The translations under genes were made by a program, and so were the position numbers. Source: Phycisphaerales bacterium (lineage in GTDB: Bacteria > Planctomycetota > Phycisphaerae > UBA1845). From it: a DNA stretch of 64,000 nucleotides. The stretch is from assembly GCA_013140575.1 (NCBI GenBank), contig JABFSN010000184.1, positions 1-64,000 on the forward strand, written 5' to 3'. Shown here piece after piece: positions 28,772-36,673 of the stretch. The notes under the pieces are model-generated. The model had not been told where the DNA came from, ran no database searches, and was given only the letters and a program-made list of their open reading frames with translations. Position 1 is the stretch's first letter; each line of letters starts with the position of its first letter.

Positions 28772-28851
28772 ACGCGCGTCCGTGCGCGGCATTACCGAAG
28801 CAGAGCGCAGGACGAGACCCGTTCGACGTTCATCGAGCCCGGGAGTGAACC

Positions 28852-29148
28852 ATGCTGCGATGTGAGGATTGCGAATTCTTCAGCCGCGGACCCGACGGTC
28901 GGCCGATGCTCGCCTGCGACGTGTACTCCACCATCAAGGAGCCCGAATGCGTCGGCAAAATTCAGGTGAACCTGCTGCAGCGCATGGTGCGGGCGTTCGA
29001 AGCCACGCTGGACCTGAACCGCCGCCTGGCCCCCCTTCAAGAAAAGATGATGCGCCACGTCGAGCGGGAAATCGACGAGGCGGACGACGCCGACAAGTGG
29101 AAATTCGGCGGGGCGAACGACGACGAGGCGGAAGATGACAGGCTGTGA
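28852..29148 (+). CDS. Small four-cysteine protein, probable metal-binding, unknown function
   Basis: A 98-residue protein. The N-terminus MLRCEDCEFFSRGPDGRPML has a CxxC pair (C4, C7), with two more cysteines at about C22 and C33 (LACDVYSTIKEPECVGK), enough for one zinc site. A helical middle (LLQRMVRAFEATLDLNRRLA, QEKMMRHVEREIDEADDADK) and an acidic tail follow. It looks cytoplasmic. I recognise no named family. Good codon regularity and the cysteine pattern support a real gene. Confidence 0.65.
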   Translation: MLRCEDCEFFSRGPDGRPMLACDVYSTIKEPECVGKIQVNLLQRMVRAFEATLDLNRRLAPLQEKMMRHVEREIDEADDADKWKFGGANDDEAEDDRL

Positions 29149-29178
29149 CATTATCGCCCGGTCCCGCTTTGTTGTTTG

Positions 29179-29290
29179 GTTAGCCCCGAAGGGGCGGCAG
29201 TCAACAGCCGGGGGTGCAGTCCGCGACAGCGGACGAAAGCTCCGGAATCGTCCGCGTAGCGACAACCAGCCCCAGCGGGGCGAAAGAAGC
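29179..29290 (+). repeat. Composite palindromic repeat, family B, copy 2
   Basis: TAGCCCCGAAGGGGCGGCAG, then AGTCAACAGCCGGGGGTGCA, a further hairpin (GTCCGCGACAGCGGAC), and a closing CAGCCCCAGCGGGGCGAAAG. The order and spacing follow the copy at 9308-9405. It lies in the leader of the porin gene. Confidence 0.7.
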
Positions 29291-29338
29291 CATCACCGGA
29301 GGCGTGCCCATAGTGTTGTCGTCAGAGGCGCTTCGCAC

Positions 29339-30826
29339 ATGGCTATGGCGTCAATCGCGGCGATCGTGATCGGCGTATTGCCCGTGCGTGTTCATGCCGG
29401 CGGACCGTCGGCCGCGGACTATCGCAAGAACGACGGCAGCGGGGCCAAATACTTCAATCTGCGCTACGACGAGGATTTCCGCTATTTCGACGAGCAGCCC
29501 GAACTGCGCGACAGCGACTTTCGCAACCGGCTCAAGAACATCCACCTCGGCGATGAATGGCGTCTGGACCTCGGCGGCGAGTTCCGCCTGCGTCTGGACG
29601 CGCGCAGCAATCAGGCCTTCGGCTTCGATCGCCGCACACAGAGCACCAAACAAAACTACCGTTGGCTGCTGCACGCCAATGTGCGGCACGGCGATCTGTT
29701 TCGGGTGTTCGTGCAGGGCGTGTTCAACCATGTGGAAGATCAGGATTCCCCGTTCGAACCCACGCAGGAAAACCGCGGCGACATTCAACAGTTGTTCTTC
29801 GATGTGCGTTTCCCCGGCGAAGACGTACCGTTGACCTTGCGCGTCGGCCGACAGGAGCTGTCCTACGGCGCCAACCGCTGGGTCGGCCCGCTCGAATGGA
29901 CCTCCAACCGCCGTCGCTTCGACGCCGTCAAACTCTTCTACGAACACGAGCTGTGGAACATCGACGCGTTCTATGCCAAGCCCGTCGTCGTCCAGCGGAA
30001 CCAGCGCGACCGCTGGGACGAAGACGTCGATTTCTACGGCCTGTTCGCCACCTACAAGGGCATTCCCGGCCATGGTCTCGATTTCTATTTCTTCGCGCTC
30101 GATCACACTGGCAACGTCATTAACCCCAACGGCCGCAGCGGCGATCAGGACGTCTACACCTTCGGTTCCCGCTTCTGGGGCCATACGCGGCCGACCGACG
30201 GCGATGGCGACCGTCCGCAGTCAACCTGCCCCACCTGCGGATCGGGCGGCCGCGGCGCGGTCGATTACAACACCGAGCTCGCGGGCCAGTTCGGCCACTC
30301 CGCCGGCGACCGGATTCAGGCGTTGAGCTGGAACTTCGACCTGGGTTATACGTTTGACGTGCCGTGGAAGCCGCGTCTGGGCGTGGGGTTCGATCTGACC
30401 ACCGGCGACGACGATCCCGACGACGGCACGGTCGGCACGTTCAACCAGTTGTACTCCTACAACAACGTCTGCATCGGCCTGCTCGATCTCGTCGGCAGCC
30501 AGAACATGTACATGACCTACGTCGGCCTCGACGCCTGGCCGATCGAGAACAAGATCAAGACGTCCCTGGTCTTCCATTCGTTCTGGCTGTTCGCCGAAGA
30601 GGATGCCTTCTATAACGCCGGCCGCGGGGTCAACCTCCGCGACCCGACGGCGCGCAGCGGTCGCGAACTGGGCCACGAACTGGACATAGCCGTCGAATGG
30701 ATCATCAACCCCAATTCCAGCGTCTGGACGTCCTATTCCTATTTCTGGACCGACAATTACATCAACAACCTATCCCCCGGCGACGATCCGCAGTTGTTCC
30801 TGGTGCAGTATCAATACCGGTTCTGA
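29339..30826 (+). CDS. Alginate-export family outer-membrane porin
   Basis: A 495-residue outer-membrane beta-barrel like AlgE and related planctomycete barrels. ATG 29339 begins a signal peptide (MASIAAIVIGVLPVRVHAGG). Earlier in-frame codons lie in repeat DNA and are rejected. Family features are EWRLDLGGEFRLRLDARSNQ, VRFPGEDVPLTLRVGRQELS then SYGANRWVGPLEWTSNRRRF, FDAVKLFYEHELWNIDAFYA, and a C-terminal strand ending LFLVQYQYRF (terminal Phe, the Bam signal). An unusual inserted loop STCPTCGSGGRG carries a CxxC. The substrate is probably anionic polysaccharide or another solute; no polysaccharide synthesis genes adjoin it. Confidence 0.85.
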   Translation: MAMASIAAIVIGVLPVRVHAGGPSAADYRKNDGSGAKYFNLRYDEDFRYFDEQPELRDSDFRNRLKNIHLGDEWRLDLGGEFRLRLDARSNQAFGFDRRTQSTKQNYRWLLHANVRHGDLFRVFVQGVFNHVEDQDSPFEPTQENRGDIQQLFFDVRFPGEDVPLTLRVGRQELSYGANRWVGPLEWTSNRRRFDAVKLFYEHELWNIDAFYAKPVVVQRNQRDRWDEDVDFYGLFATYKGIPGHGLDFYFFALDHTGNVINPNGRSGDQDVYTFGSRFWGHTRPTDGDGDRPQSTCPTCGSGGRGAVDYNTELAGQFGHSAGDRIQALSWNFDLGYTFDVPWKPRLGVGFDLTTGDDDPDDGTVGTFNQLYSYNNVCIGLLDLVGSQNMYMTYVGLDAWPIENKIKTSLVFHSFWLFAEEDAFYNAGRGVNLRDPTARSGRELGHELDIAVEWIINPNSSVWTSYSYFWTDNYINNLSPGDDPQLFLVQYQYRF

Positions 30827-30860
30827 TGCTACCGCGCTACGACGATCCCCGACCCGATTT

Positions 30861-30962
30861 CGCCCGGAGGGCGCGCGACATCAGCCAGGGACTTCAGTCC
30901 CGTACGTGTTTAGCGTCCCGCACGGACGCGATGAATGTAGCCCAGCACTTCAGTGCTGGGGG
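30861..30962 (+). repeat. Family D unit plus partial family A unit
   Basis: CGCCCGGAGGGCGCGCGACA then AGCCAGGGACTTCAGTCCC (30861-30901) matches 62458-62502. It is followed by TAGCGTCCCGCACGGACGCG and ATGAATGTAGCCCAGCACTT-CAGTGCTGGG, the first two hairpins of family A, without the third. Confidence 0.7.
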
Positions 30963-30988
30963 GACACCCCATTTTCGATTCCGCTAGT

Positions 30989-31060
30989 GCATCGATCCAC
31001 TTGAATCTTCGGGTCGCAGCGCCGACATCGGAACCGCGGACGCAAGTCCGAGGCCGAACG
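30989..31060 (+). repeat. Dispersed repeat, family E, copy 1
   Basis: Begins GCATCGATCCACTTGAATCT and contains the hairpin CGGACGCAAGTCCG. It is an imperfect match to the minus strand of 38085-38154 over ~70 nt. Chance frames through both copies give the same wording (SIHLNxRVA...SEPRT), which shows the kinship. Confidence 0.65.
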
Positions 31061-31170
31061 CCAGCCGGGTCCATCCTCCCGTGGAATCACCCCCGATCCC
31101 GTCATCGCCGCCATTCGCCACCCGGCCCGACTCTCAACAACGACAGTAAGGCGATCGCTTCACGCCGCGT

Positions 31171-32517
31171 TCAGTTGCCGGTGTCCGCGAAGCCAATGAA
31201 CTGCTCGTCGTTAATTTCATATTTGAAAACCAGCAGATTGCCGGCGGCGTTCGTGGTCACGTCGCTCGCCGTAAAAAAGAGCGTCGGATCCACCTCGTCC
31301 GCGGTGAGCGTCCACGCCGCACCGGTGGAACTCTGCTGGAAAGCGTTGGGGGTCAGGACGTCATCAATGCCGCCGAGAAACCACATCGGGGCGGCATCGG
31401 TTCCGGCGACCGCCAGCGAATCACCATAACCGAACCGTCCGAGGTTCGCCGAATTCTCCAGAATCGTCATTCCCTCCGAGATATTCGGATTCGTGGAAGG
31501 CATGACGCCAATCGCGGCCGTCGGTCCCTGGGAGGCGGGACCTTCATAGACAAATCCAAAGTTCAGCCCGCGCAACTGGAACTGCCGCGCGCCGCGGTTG
31601 GGCGTGCTGATCGCCACCGGCGTGTTCGCCGCGTCGGTCACGTCGAGGTAATAGACAATTCCTTCGGAATCATCGGAATAAAGGAGTACGCCGTCACCGA
31701 AGGCCACGATTTCATCAGCGATGCCGTCCAAATCGTTTACATCGAACGCCGTGGGCATGGCATCGGGGGCATTGATGTCATAAACATGAAAAACGCCGCT
31801 GTTCACCGCGACGGCCAGTTCCGACTCGGCATCTACCGCGACCTGCTGCACCGAGAACCCGCTGGAGGCGCCGCCCGGATTGTTGGTCAAGGGGATCACG
31901 ACCGGTGTGTCGCCGCGAATGTCGATGATTTTGACGACGATGTCGTCATCGGTGTCGTTGCGGGTGACTACGAAGCCGCCGTCCGCCTGAATATACCCCG
32001 TGGCGTAATTGCCGATGGGAATGTTCACCAGGCGGATTTCCTCGATGGGTAGGGCGGAAAACGTGCCCGTTTCCGTGTCGAAAACCGTGAGCCCGAAGGA
32101 CCGATCGCCGGAATCGTCCGAGAGAATGATCTTCTTGCCGCTGACCGCGAAGGAGTCCTCGTCAAAGTTTTCCGCGCCGTCAATGCTGCGCGGAACGACC
32201 GGATCATCTGAAGGGACGAAGAAATTGACCACGCCGGGCGTACGATCGTCGTTGATATCGGTGTAGGCCACCATGTCGTCGCCGACCGCGATGCGACCCT
32301 GCACGTGAATGGCGATGTCGGTCAGGTTGAGCCCCACGGCGCCGCCGCCTCCGCCGTCGCCCCCGTCGCCGTCGCCCCCATCCCCGTCGCCACCGCCGTC
32401 CATTCCACCACCGCCGCCGTCACCTCCCCCGCCACCCGCGGCGGGACAGCCGACGTTGGCGACGAGGATCCCGCAGCACAACACCACAACCGACAACCGC
32501 GCCAATTCCCTGAGCAT
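31171..32517 (-). CDS. Secreted lipoprotein with Gly/Asp linker and propeller-like repeats
   Basis: A 448-residue protein. Signal MLRELARLSVVVLCCGILVA leads to a lipobox NVGC. Next is a low-complexity linker of Gly, Asp and Met (residues ~28-60, GGGDGDGGDGDGGDGGGG type). A ~380-residue beta-rich domain follows with repeated 'value/display' segments (GRIAVGDDMVAYTDINDD, AVSGKKIILSDDSGDRSFGL, ELAVAVNSGVFHVYDINAPD), compatible with a beta-propeller. The linker should tether the domain off the membrane. No catalytic residues were recognised. It stands alone on the minus strand. Confidence 0.75.
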   Translation of the reverse strand: MLRELARLSVVVLCCGILVANVGCPAAGGGGGDGGGGGMDGGGDGDGGDGDGGDGGGGGAVGLNLTDIAIHVQGRIAVGDDMVAYTDINDDRTPGVVNFFVPSDDPVVPRSIDGAENFDEDSFAVSGKKIILSDDSGDRSFGLTVFDTETGTFSALPIEEIRLVNIPIGNYATGYIQADGGFVVTRNDTDDDIVVKIIDIRGDTPVVIPLTNNPGGASSGFSVQQVAVDAESELAVAVNSGVFHVYDINAPDAMPTAFDVNDLDGIADEIVAFGDGVLLYSDDSEGIVYYLDVTDAANTPVAISTPNRGARQFQLRGLNFGFVYEGPASQGPTAAIGVMPSTNPNISEGMTILENSANLGRFGYGDSLAVAGTDAAPMWFLGGIDDVLTPNAFQQSSTGAAWTLTADEVDPTLFFTASDVTTNAAGNLLVFKYEINDEQFIGFADTGN

Positions 32518-33282
32518 ACTTGATTCTCCCTTATCGACCGAGGTTCCGATTTCAGCATTCGTTGACCGCGCGAAGACTGCGCGAAGAAGTCTGAATCCAA
32601 GCCCGTCTGTTCATAATCATTATCTCGATGGGATAAAGCTCGTCAACTCGACGGGTCACACGGACAGGGTCTTTCCGTTTTCTGGTACGGGGTGGTCGGT
32701 AGAGGTAGCGGTCAAAGAGGACCATGCCATGTCGCCGGTTATTTCACTGTGGGAAGGGGTCGTAGGTCGGGTCATCGACCCGACATTGCCCCACGATGGC
32801 TTGACGCACGGACCGCCGCCGCGAGGTCACCAAAAAAATCTTCCAGCCCATACCCGGGCACCGTGGGCGTTCCATCCCGCCGATCGTAAAACAGGGCGGT
32901 CACCTACCGGCGAGAGTCACAAGGACCGCCCATCGTCATTCGGCGGGGATCAATGCCCGCGATTCGAATGACCAGCCGTAGCCGGGACGGCGATCGCCCC
33001 GCTGGTCGGCATGAACGGTGCTCGCCCAGCATCGTGGAATGCGCAGATTTGACGTCCTCGCGGTTTGGGGTGATTCCGGCGGAAACATAATCGGACGAAC
33101 GGGCTTCGTCGCATCCAGGTGGTGACGCTGGCCGGCGGTCGGCGTGCCCATGTCGTGGCCGTCCGCGGGACGTACCCGCGACGCTTGGTGAGGGATGGCG
33201 GGCACCCTATAATCAATGGGCTGATCGGGTGGTCGGACCGACCCGCCGGGGCGGACAAGAGTGGCTTTCAACCGGGGATTCG
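32518..33282. other. Intergenic region, no gene supported
   Basis: About 765 bp between divergent genes. The sequence has normal GC but no frame with believable protein character. The kinase frame is open from 33229, but the stretch before 33283 lacks family similarity. Confidence 0.5.
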
Positions 33283-34140
33283 ATGCCGCGGGAGCTTGAC
33301 GGGTATCGTTACGTGGGCCAGATCGGCGTGGGGGCGCGATCGACCATCGCGCAGGTCGTCCGCATCACGTCGGGGCAGTATTTCGCGGTCAAGCGCGTCG
33401 TGCGCCGCTCGGCCGAGGACGACGCGTTCCTGCGGCAGGCGGAAAACGAATACGCGGTGTGCGCCCGCATCGACCATCCGGCCTTGCGGCGGTGCTTCGA
33501 GCTGCAGCGTCGCAAAAAGTGGCTGCGGACGGCGGAATTGCTCGTGATTATGGAGTTCGTGACCGGAAAGACGCTGGAACATGCCCGGCCGACCGACCTC
33601 GCGGAGACGATCGGGGTCTTTCGGCGGGTGGCGACCGGCTTGAACGCGCTTCACCAGGCCGGTTTCGTTCATGCGGACATCAAGCCGAATAACATCCTGT
33701 TGACGGACAAGCGGGAGGTGAAGATCATCGATTTCGGGCAAAGCTGCCCGATCGGTCACAAAAAGGACCGCATCCAGGGGACGCCGGACTACATCGCGCC
33801 GGAACAGGTGCGGCGGTTGCCGTTGGATCGCCGCACCGACGTGTTCAACTTGGGGGCAACGCTGTACTGGGTGTTGACCGAACGGACCTACCCGACGGCC
33901 ATCCGTCAGACCGTCCGGCCGGGCAGTCACGAGGTCGTGGGTGCGACACGTGCACCAAAGGAACTGCTCCCGGCCATCCCGGCCGCGTTGTCAACATTGG
34001 TGATGGACTGCTGCAAGGACAATCCCGACGAGCGGCCGCCCGACATGCCGCGGTTCATCGCCCGGCTGGACGTCGCCGAGCAGATGTGGCAACGCGCCGC
34101 GGCGACCGCGCTGGAAAGCGAGCCGTCCCCGCCACCATGA
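33283..34140 (+). CDS. Soluble serine/threonine protein kinase (Hanks type, non-RD)
   Basis: A 285-residue kinase with no transmembrane or sensor domain. Gly-rich loop GQIGVGARSTIAQV, ATP lysine K37 (YFAVKRVV), αC glutamate in RQAENEYAV, catalytic loop HADIKPNNILL (H130, D132, K134, N137), DFG as IIDFGQSC (150-152), and APE as GTPDYIAPEQVRRL. Arg before the catalytic Asp is replaced by Ala, so activation-loop control should differ from RD kinases. ATG 33283 (MPRELDGYRY) is chosen as the start of homology. Its stop overlaps the next gene's start as ATGA, coupling it to the phosphatase. Confidence 0.9.
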   Translation: MPRELDGYRYVGQIGVGARSTIAQVVRITSGQYFAVKRVVRRSAEDDAFLRQAENEYAVCARIDHPALRRCFELQRRKKWLRTAELLVIMEFVTGKTLEHARPTDLAETIGVFRRVATGLNALHQAGFVHADIKPNNILLTDKREVKIIDFGQSCPIGHKKDRIQGTPDYIAPEQVRRLPLDRRTDVFNLGATLYWVLTERTYPTAIRQTVRPGSHEVVGATRAPKELLPAIPAALSTLVMDCCKDNPDERPPDMPRFIARLDVAEQMWQRAAATALESEPSPPP

Positions 34141-35006
34141 AGCTTCACGCCGCCGGTCATGGGTACGACGCCGCCGCGGACGCGGACACGCTGCACCGCG
34201 CCGCGGAGCTCAATCGTCACGATCCGTTGCGCGACGGGGCCATGCTGCGCTTCCCCGATTACGGGCAGGTGGTCATGACCGGCGACCTGCACGGTCACGA
34301 ACGCAATTTTTCCAAGTTGCAGCGCTACGCCGACCTGGGAAATACCGGCGCCCGGCACGTCATCCTGCACGAGCTGATCCACGCCGACGTACCCGGCGAC
34401 GATTTGTCGCACCGCGTGCTGGTGCGTGCCGCGCGATGGAAAACCGAATTCCCCGACCAAGTTCATTTCCTGCAGAGCAACCACGAGCTGTCGCAGTTGA
34501 CGGGCAAGGAAATCTGCAAGGGCGGCCGGATCGTCACGTTCTCGTTTGAGGCCGGCGTCGCGACCACCTACGGCAAGCGCGCCGGCGAGGTGTTGGACGC
34601 CGTGATGGACTACATCGAATCGCTGCCCGTCGCGGCCCGCACGGCCAACCGCATTCTGCTGTCCCACTCGCTGCCCAATGCCAACGCCTGGCCGGTGTTC
34701 GATGCGACGGCGCTCAAACGCCTGCCGCTGTTCGACGATTTTAACGAGGGCGGTCCGGTCTATTCGATGGTGTGGGGGCGCTACCACACGCCCGATCTGC
34801 TGGACGAAATCGCCCGGGCGTTCAACGTCGATTGTTTCATCGTCGGCCACCAGCCGCAGGAAAGCGGCTACGACGTGGTCCACGGTCGAATGATCATTCT
34901 GGCCAGCGACCACGACCACGGCGTCTTCTTGCCGTTCGATCTGAAAAAAACACAAACCGTGGCCGACCTGACCCGCCTGATCCGGCCGTGCGCATCCATC
35001 GCCTGA
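34137..35006 (+). CDS. PPP-like metallophosphatase, coupled to the kinase
   Basis: A 289-residue calcineurin-like metallophosphoesterase. The metal motif VVMTGDLHGHERNF (GDxHG, residues 49-53), SNHELSQLTG (the GNHE box, 114-123), RILLSHSLPN and CFIVGHQPQ (the two later histidines) are in the usual order. The second PPP motif GDxxDRG is missing; the corresponding place reads HVILHELIHAD. It overlaps the kinase gene by 4 nt, so the two proteins are made together. The natural inference is that it reverses that kinase's phosphorylation. It could instead act on nucleotides or small molecules. Confidence 0.82.
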   Translation: MKLHAAGHGYDAAADADTLHRAAELNRHDPLRDGAMLRFPDYGQVVMTGDLHGHERNFSKLQRYADLGNTGARHVILHELIHADVPGDDLSHRVLVRAARWKTEFPDQVHFLQSNHELSQLTGKEICKGGRIVTFSFEAGVATTYGKRAGEVLDAVMDYIESLPVAARTANRILLSHSLPNANAWPVFDATALKRLPLFDDFNEGGPVYSMVWGRYHTPDLLDEIARAFNVDCFIVGHQPQESGYDVVHGRMIILASDHDHGVFLPFDLKKTQTVADLTRLIRPCASIA

Positions 35007-35195
35007 CGGGCGTGTGGGATTCCGAGTTTGCGAATTCCGGACCATTTCGGCGGCGGCGCTTATCGGGCTGCATGGCACGTGGCCATCGTGCGACGCTCGT
35101 TCGCTGCGCGCCGACCGTCGATATATGTCAGAATGCACGATGAGAGGCGGGCGGTTGGGGGAATACCGCGTTCATTTGACTGGGGCTTGATTTCA

Positions 35196-35834
35196 ATGAC
35201 GCAGACAATGTTGGATCATCCGCAACGTCACGCCGCGTCGCCGCAGGGCGCGCCGGCGGAAGAGCCTGTCAATCGACAACCACATCGCCCCGCGGCGCCT
35301 CCGCGGCCGGCCGAATCATTTCGCCACCCATCGGCGGCCCGGACCCATCGTTCCGGCGAGCCGGTCGACGCCGCCCGCGGCACCGGCGTATCCGTAATCG
35401 CATGGATGGTGCTGATCAGCGGCGCGGTGTTGATCGTCCTTCAGTTCGGTTCCTTTGCGGGCGAAACGGCGCCGGCACAGGGCACTACGATGGGGGTCGC
35501 GTTCGCCGCCCTTTTGGGGGGCGCGGGTCTGGCCCGCAAGCGCGGTTGGGGCTGGTGGATCACCTGCGGGCTGCTGTACCTGCTGGTGCTGCAAAGCGCG
35601 GTGATGACCGCCGATGCGCTCATCGACGGCGACTGGACCGCGACCGCGGCGCCCTTGATCGCGCTGGCCAACTGCCTGTTCGCCATCGTGTGGCTGAACC
35701 GCCAACCGGTCATGGAAACGATGCAATTCGACGGGCCGTTTGATTCCATCATCCGGTCGCGGGTGACGCCGGCCACGGCCGCATTCGCCATCTTGATTCT
35801 GAGCGCCATTTTCCGGGCGGTCGATGGGTTGTGA
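35196..35834 (+). CDS. Four-helix membrane protein, unknown function
   Basis: A 212-residue protein. ATG 35196 (MTQTMLDHPQ) starts a ~65-residue Pro/Arg/Ala-rich cytoplasmic part. Four helices follow: VIAWMVLISGAVLIVLQFGS, TMGVAFAALLGGAGLARK, WWITCGLLYLLVLQSAVMTA, and one in LIALANCLFAIVWLNRQPVM; a terminal hydrophobic stretch is ATAAFAILILSAIFRAV. It lies 189 bp after the kinase-phosphatase pair on the same strand and might be a substrate, but nothing in the sequence shows this. No family is recognised. Confidence 0.6.
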   Translation: MTQTMLDHPQRHAASPQGAPAEEPVNRQPHRPAAPPRPAESFRHPSAARTHRSGEPVDAARGTGVSVIAWMVLISGAVLIVLQFGSFAGETAPAQGTTMGVAFAALLGGAGLARKRGWGWWITCGLLYLLVLQSAVMTADALIDGDWTATAAPLIALANCLFAIVWLNRQPVMETMQFDGPFDSIIRSRVTPATAAFAILILSAIFRAVDGL

Positions 35835-36173
35835 TTTTTTCGCGGGTCGACCCGCGGCGACCGATTCGCGCGCCGAGCGCAAGTTCTGCGCTTCCAACGA
35901 CTTGCGTCCCATTCAGCACCCATCGGTTGAGTTGGTCACGTCCGATATGCCCGGCCCCGTCTGATAGAACGATAATTTCCTTCAAGGCCGGACGTTGCAC
36001 CCGTCGATAACACTGCCGACAACGGCGATGATGTCACCCACGCGCGGCAAGGACGCAGCGTCGGGCGTGACGGTTCGGGGTTCCCGCCACGTCGCATTCC
36101 CGCCAAGGATGGCAAACGCCGCTGACGATCGTGCGTCACGGCGAACGTGTCACCGACCGAAGCCGAGGCGAGA
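35835..36173. other. Intergenic region with a perfect 16-bp palindrome
   Basis: CGCGGGTCGACCCGCG (35841-35856) follows the previous stop by 6 bp. A TTTTTT run precedes it on the plus strand, the wrong side for a terminator. No gene is supported in the rest. Confidence 0.5.
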
Positions 36174-36485
36174 ATGGATTCCATCAACAACGTCAAGAGC
36201 AGCAACGTCAACAGCGTCCCCGGTCCTCAACGCAAGACCATCGGCGAAGAATCCGACGGCGGGCGCTTCGGCCCCAGCCGATCCGCGTCGGCGGGCGACT
36301 CGGCTGTTTTTTCGTCCGCCAGTCTGCAACTGGCGCGGACCGACGACCTCACCAACATCCGGGCCGGCTTGATCGACCGAGTTCGCGCGGAAATCGCCGG
36401 CGGCCGATACGACACCGACGAGCGCATCGATGCCACCGTCGACCGGGTGCTGGCGGACATCAGCCGGGTAGATCTCCACGTCTAG
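36174..36485 (+). CDS. FlgM-like anti-sigma-28 factor
   Basis: A 103-residue protein. A disordered Ser/Asn/Gly-rich N-terminus (MDSINNVKSSNVNSVPGPQR) is followed by the FlgM C-terminal pattern: DLTNIRAGLIDRVRAEIAGG, then RYDTDERIDATVDRVLADIS. In FlgM the 'ri..lr..I..G.Y.vD...iA..ll' segment binds and inhibits FliA. ATG 36174 is favoured; an ATG at 36147 is the alternative. No other flagellar gene lies in the window, so the assignment rests on the C-terminal 50 residues. Confidence 0.5.
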   Translation: MDSINNVKSSNVNSVPGPQRKTIGEESDGGRFGPSRSASAGDSAVFSSASLQLARTDDLTNIRAGLIDRVRAEIAGGRYDTDERIDATVDRVLADISRVDLHV

Positions 36486-36673
36486 CCGGGCGTGTGGGAA
36501 GGCCCGGCCTGGGGTACCGATCCAGACATTCACAGAAGCCACGTGCCCCGCGGGTTTTGCCTCAATAGGGCCGAACGGCCGCGAAGTATCGGACTTGGCG
36601 CCCGCACCGCCGGCTTGTCCGCACCTTAACCAACCCATATAATGCACCGTTCAACCGCAGGGGTGCCCGTCGC

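Larger units (their letters stand above)
30827..31170. other. Intergenic region composed largely of dispersed repeats
   Basis: No gene. It contains, in order, a family D unit, a partial family A unit and a family E unit (separate entries). Short frames such as MNVAQHFSAG translate the repeats. Confidence 0.6.

Noticed and set aside
30928-30987. Small frames reading MNVAQHFSAG here and near 60057.
   Set aside because: They translate the palindromic family A repeat; identical wording at several sites reflects the DNA repeat, not a protein family.
32335-32445. Possible CRISPR-like direct repeats in the GGCGAC-rich stretch.
   Set aside because: It is an uninterrupted coding simple-sequence repeat without spacers.
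35835-35856. Palindrome CGCGGGTCGACCCGCG with a T run as a terminator.
   Set aside because: The T run precedes the hairpin on the plus strand, so it does not form an intrinsic terminator for the upstream gene.
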